A DNA stretch of 64,000 nucleotides from NCBI GenBank assembly GCA_028752135.1, contig CP082782.1, positions 1,116,001-1,180,000 on the forward strand, given 5' to 3'. The translations under genes and the position numbers were made by a program. The notes below the pieces were generated by a model. The model saw nothing but the letters and a program-made list of their open reading frames with translations, had not been told where the DNA came from and did not search any database. Of this stretch, positions 62,408-64,000 are shown in pieces (position 1 is the first letter of the stretch; each line of letters begins with the position of its first letter). Source of the DNA: Ehrlichia sp028752135. GTDB taxonomy: Bacteria; Pseudomonadota; Alphaproteobacteria; Rickettsiales; Anaplasmataceae.

Positions 62408-64000
62408 ATGAACACATACAGAACACACTCATGTAATGAATTAAGAAAAGAACATATTAACCAAGAAATAACGTTATCTGGTTGGGTATATAGAAAGAGA
62501 GACCATGGGAAAATCATTTTTGTAGATTTACGTGATCATTACGGAATAACACAACTAGTATTCAATGAATCTGATAGTAACATTTTTCAATTAATTACCA
62601 ACTTACGACTAGAAAGCGTCATTACAGTCAAAGGCATAGTAAAGGCTAGAGACAGCTCTACTATAAATCATATAATCAGCACTGGCCTCATTGAAGTCAT
62701 GGTAAATCATGTCACTGTTGAAACAGAAGCAAATGTGCTACCAATGAACATTACATCAGGACAAGAATATCCAGAAGATATAAGACTTAAATACAGATTC
62801 TTAGATTTAAGACGTGATAAAGTAAAAAATAATATTATTTTAAGATCTAAAGTCATTGCAGAACTAAGAAAAAGCATGGAAAATATGGGATTCATTGAAA
62901 TACAGACTCCTATATTAACATCATCATCCCCAGAAGGAGCAAGAGACTATTTAGTACCAAGTCGTCTTCATCATGGAAAATTTTATGCTTTACCCCAGGC
63001 ACCACAGTTATTCAAACAGATATTAATGGTCAGCGGGTTTGATAAATATTTTCAAATTGCGCCTTGTTTTAGAGATGAAGATGCAAGAGCAGATCGTTCA
63101 CCTGGAGAATTCTATCAACTAGATATGGAAATGTCCTTTGTAAATCAAGAAGATATATTCAACGTTATTGAACCAGTATTATTAAATGTATTTAGCAAAT
63201 TTTCAAACAAAGTCATCGACAAAGTATTTCCTAGAATATCCTATCATGATGCAATGTTATACTATGGATCAGACAAACCAGATCTACGTAATCCATTAAT
63301 AATTCAAGATGTTACTGAAGTTTTTAGAGATTCGCAATTTAACATATTCAACTCAAACATAAAACAAGGTATGGTAGTTCGTGCAATACCAGCACCTAAG
63401 ACAGCAAACAATCCAAGAAGTTTTTTCGACAGTAAAATTGAATTTGCAAAAACACTAGGAGCACAAGGATTAGGATACATTAGTTTCAATGATGATTTCT
63501 CTGCTAAAGGCCCTATAGCTAAATTTCTTGACGAAGAACGTTTAAATAAAATAAAATCCATTTGTAATTTACAACCTGGAGACAGTGTATTTTTTGCATC
63601 AGAAACAGCAGAAAAGGCTGCTGAATTTGCAGGAGAAATAAGAACAATATTAGGTACAGAACTCAATTTAATTGAAGAAAACACTTTTAAGTTTTGCTGG
63701 GTAGTTGATTTTCCATATTTTAAATATGACAAGAAAGAAAAAAGCATAAGTTTTTTCCACAATCCTTTTTCAATGCCACATGGTGGATTAGAAGCTTTAA
63801 ACAATCAAGATCCATTAAGTATACTTGCATATCAATATGATATAGTTTGCAATGGCATAGAAATTTCCAGTGGAGCTATTCGCAATCACAAGCTTGATAT
63901 TATGTATAAAGCATTTTCTATAGCAGGTTATACTCAAGAAATGGTCGACCAAAAGTTTCATTCTTTAACTCGTGCTTTCAAGTTTGGTGCCCCACCACAT
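62408..64000 (+). CDS. aspS: Aspartyl-tRNA synthetase (cut by window edge)
   Basis: 531 codons to the window edge, starting MNTYRTHSCNELRKEH. It charges tRNA-Asp (possibly also tRNA-Asn in bacteria lacking AsnRS). The N-terminal OB-fold anticodon domain has 'LSGWVYRKRDHGKIIFVDLRDHYG'-type sequence split near residues 24-48. The class II motif 2 follows as 'FRDEDARADRSPGEFYQLD' near 218-236. The bacterial GAD insertion domain is present around 290-420 ('FAGEIRTILGTEL'). The frame is uninterrupted. Motif 3 lies at or beyond the edge. Confidence 0.97.
   Translation, partial: MNTYRTHSCNELRKEHINQEITLSGWVYRKRDHGKIIFVDLRDHYGITQLVFNESDSNIFQLITNLRLESVITVKGIVKARDSSTINHIISTGLIEVMVNHVTVETEANVLPMNITSGQEYPEDIRLKYRFLDLRRDKVKNNIILRSKVIAELRKSMENMGFIEIQTPILTSSSPEGARDYLVPSRLHHGKFYALPQAPQLFKQILMVSGFDKYFQIAPCFRDEDARADRSPGEFYQLDMEMSFVNQEDIFNVIEPVLLNVFSKFSNKVIDKVFPRISYHDAMLYYGSDKPDLRNPLIIQDVTEVFRDSQFNIFNSNIKQGMVVRAIPAPKTANNPRSFFDSKIEFAKTLGAQGLGYISFNDDFSAKGPIAKFLDEERLNKIKSICNLQPGDSVFFASETAEKAAEFAGEIRTILGTELNLIEENTFKFCWVVDFPYFKYDKKEKSISFFHNPFSMPHGGLEALNNQDPLSILAYQYDIVCNGIEISSGAIRNHKLDIMYKAFSIAGYTQEMVDQKFHSLTRAFKFGAPPH

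Noticed and set aside
1..64000. CRISPR array, insertion sequence, prophage or defence island
   Set aside because: No short regularly spaced exact repeats, transposase, phage or restriction genes were seen; the repeats found are degenerate and lie in spacers.

Overview
This window is a stretch of chromosome from an Ehrlichia species (Anaplasmataceae, Rickettsiales). The evidence is a very AT-rich sequence, roughly two-thirds coding density with long gene-poor spacers, and a characteristic set of single-copy genes: groESL, clpB, a carB/pyrC pyrimidine set, a scattered purine set (purN, purQ, purL, purM), an NtrX regulator in a lineage not known to use sigma-54, a ChpT phosphotransferase, and a PrtD/HlyB-type ABC exporter. 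The genus is fairly secure. The species is not: the low coding density and decayed duplications resemble E. ruminantium or E. canis more than E. chaffeensis, but that is inference.

Layout. 1-7.6 kb: a truncated quinone oxidoreductase, a type I secretion ABC exporter, a HIG1-like membrane protein, three tandem versions of dihydropteroate synthase (a 44-codon stub, an intact folP and a frameshifted copy), and a lineage-specific membrane protein. 8-20.8 kb: carB, fumC, coaB, pyrC, lipB, purN, pepA. 21-31.6 kb: a secreted dioxygenase-like protein, clpB, a broken SDR, groEL/groES, radC, purQ. 32.5-41 kb: mnmG (two frameshifts), glpX, a metal-ligand-less M23/LytM lipoprotein, a PAS protein, a small coiled-coil gene coupled to bioB, and the RNase P RNA. 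41.6-54 kb: purL (one frameshift), folK, a cysteine-rich lipoprotein next to an M48 protease, rsfS, a broken degenerate GGDEF gene, chpT, purM, and a spacer made of decayed copies of the xerC 3' end. 54-64 kb: xerC, gpsA, ntrX, ftsQ, gshB (two frameshifts), a double-BON lipoprotein, and aspS running off the window.

The genes describe an obligate intracellular bacterium that keeps nucleotide, folate, biotin, lipoate, CoA and glutathione synthesis, chaperones, a CckA-ChpT-CtrA type phosphorelay and cell division functions. There are no rRNA genes, convincing tRNA genes, CRISPR arrays, insertion sequences or prophage genes in the window.

Two patterns deserve attention. First, at least eight frame breaks fall in seven-gene-scale stretches of sequence, mostly at short A or T runs and once at an (AG)6 tract, and they interrupt genes that should be needed (purL, mnmG, gshB). 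They may be assembly errors, real decay, phase-variable tracts or breaks rescued by transcriptional slippage. Second, many spacers look like eroded tandem duplications with units of about 95-250 bp. The clearest is the spacer between purM and xerC, made of three decayed copies of the last ~210 bp of xerC. The folP stub and second folP show the same duplicate-and-decay process acting on a whole gene.
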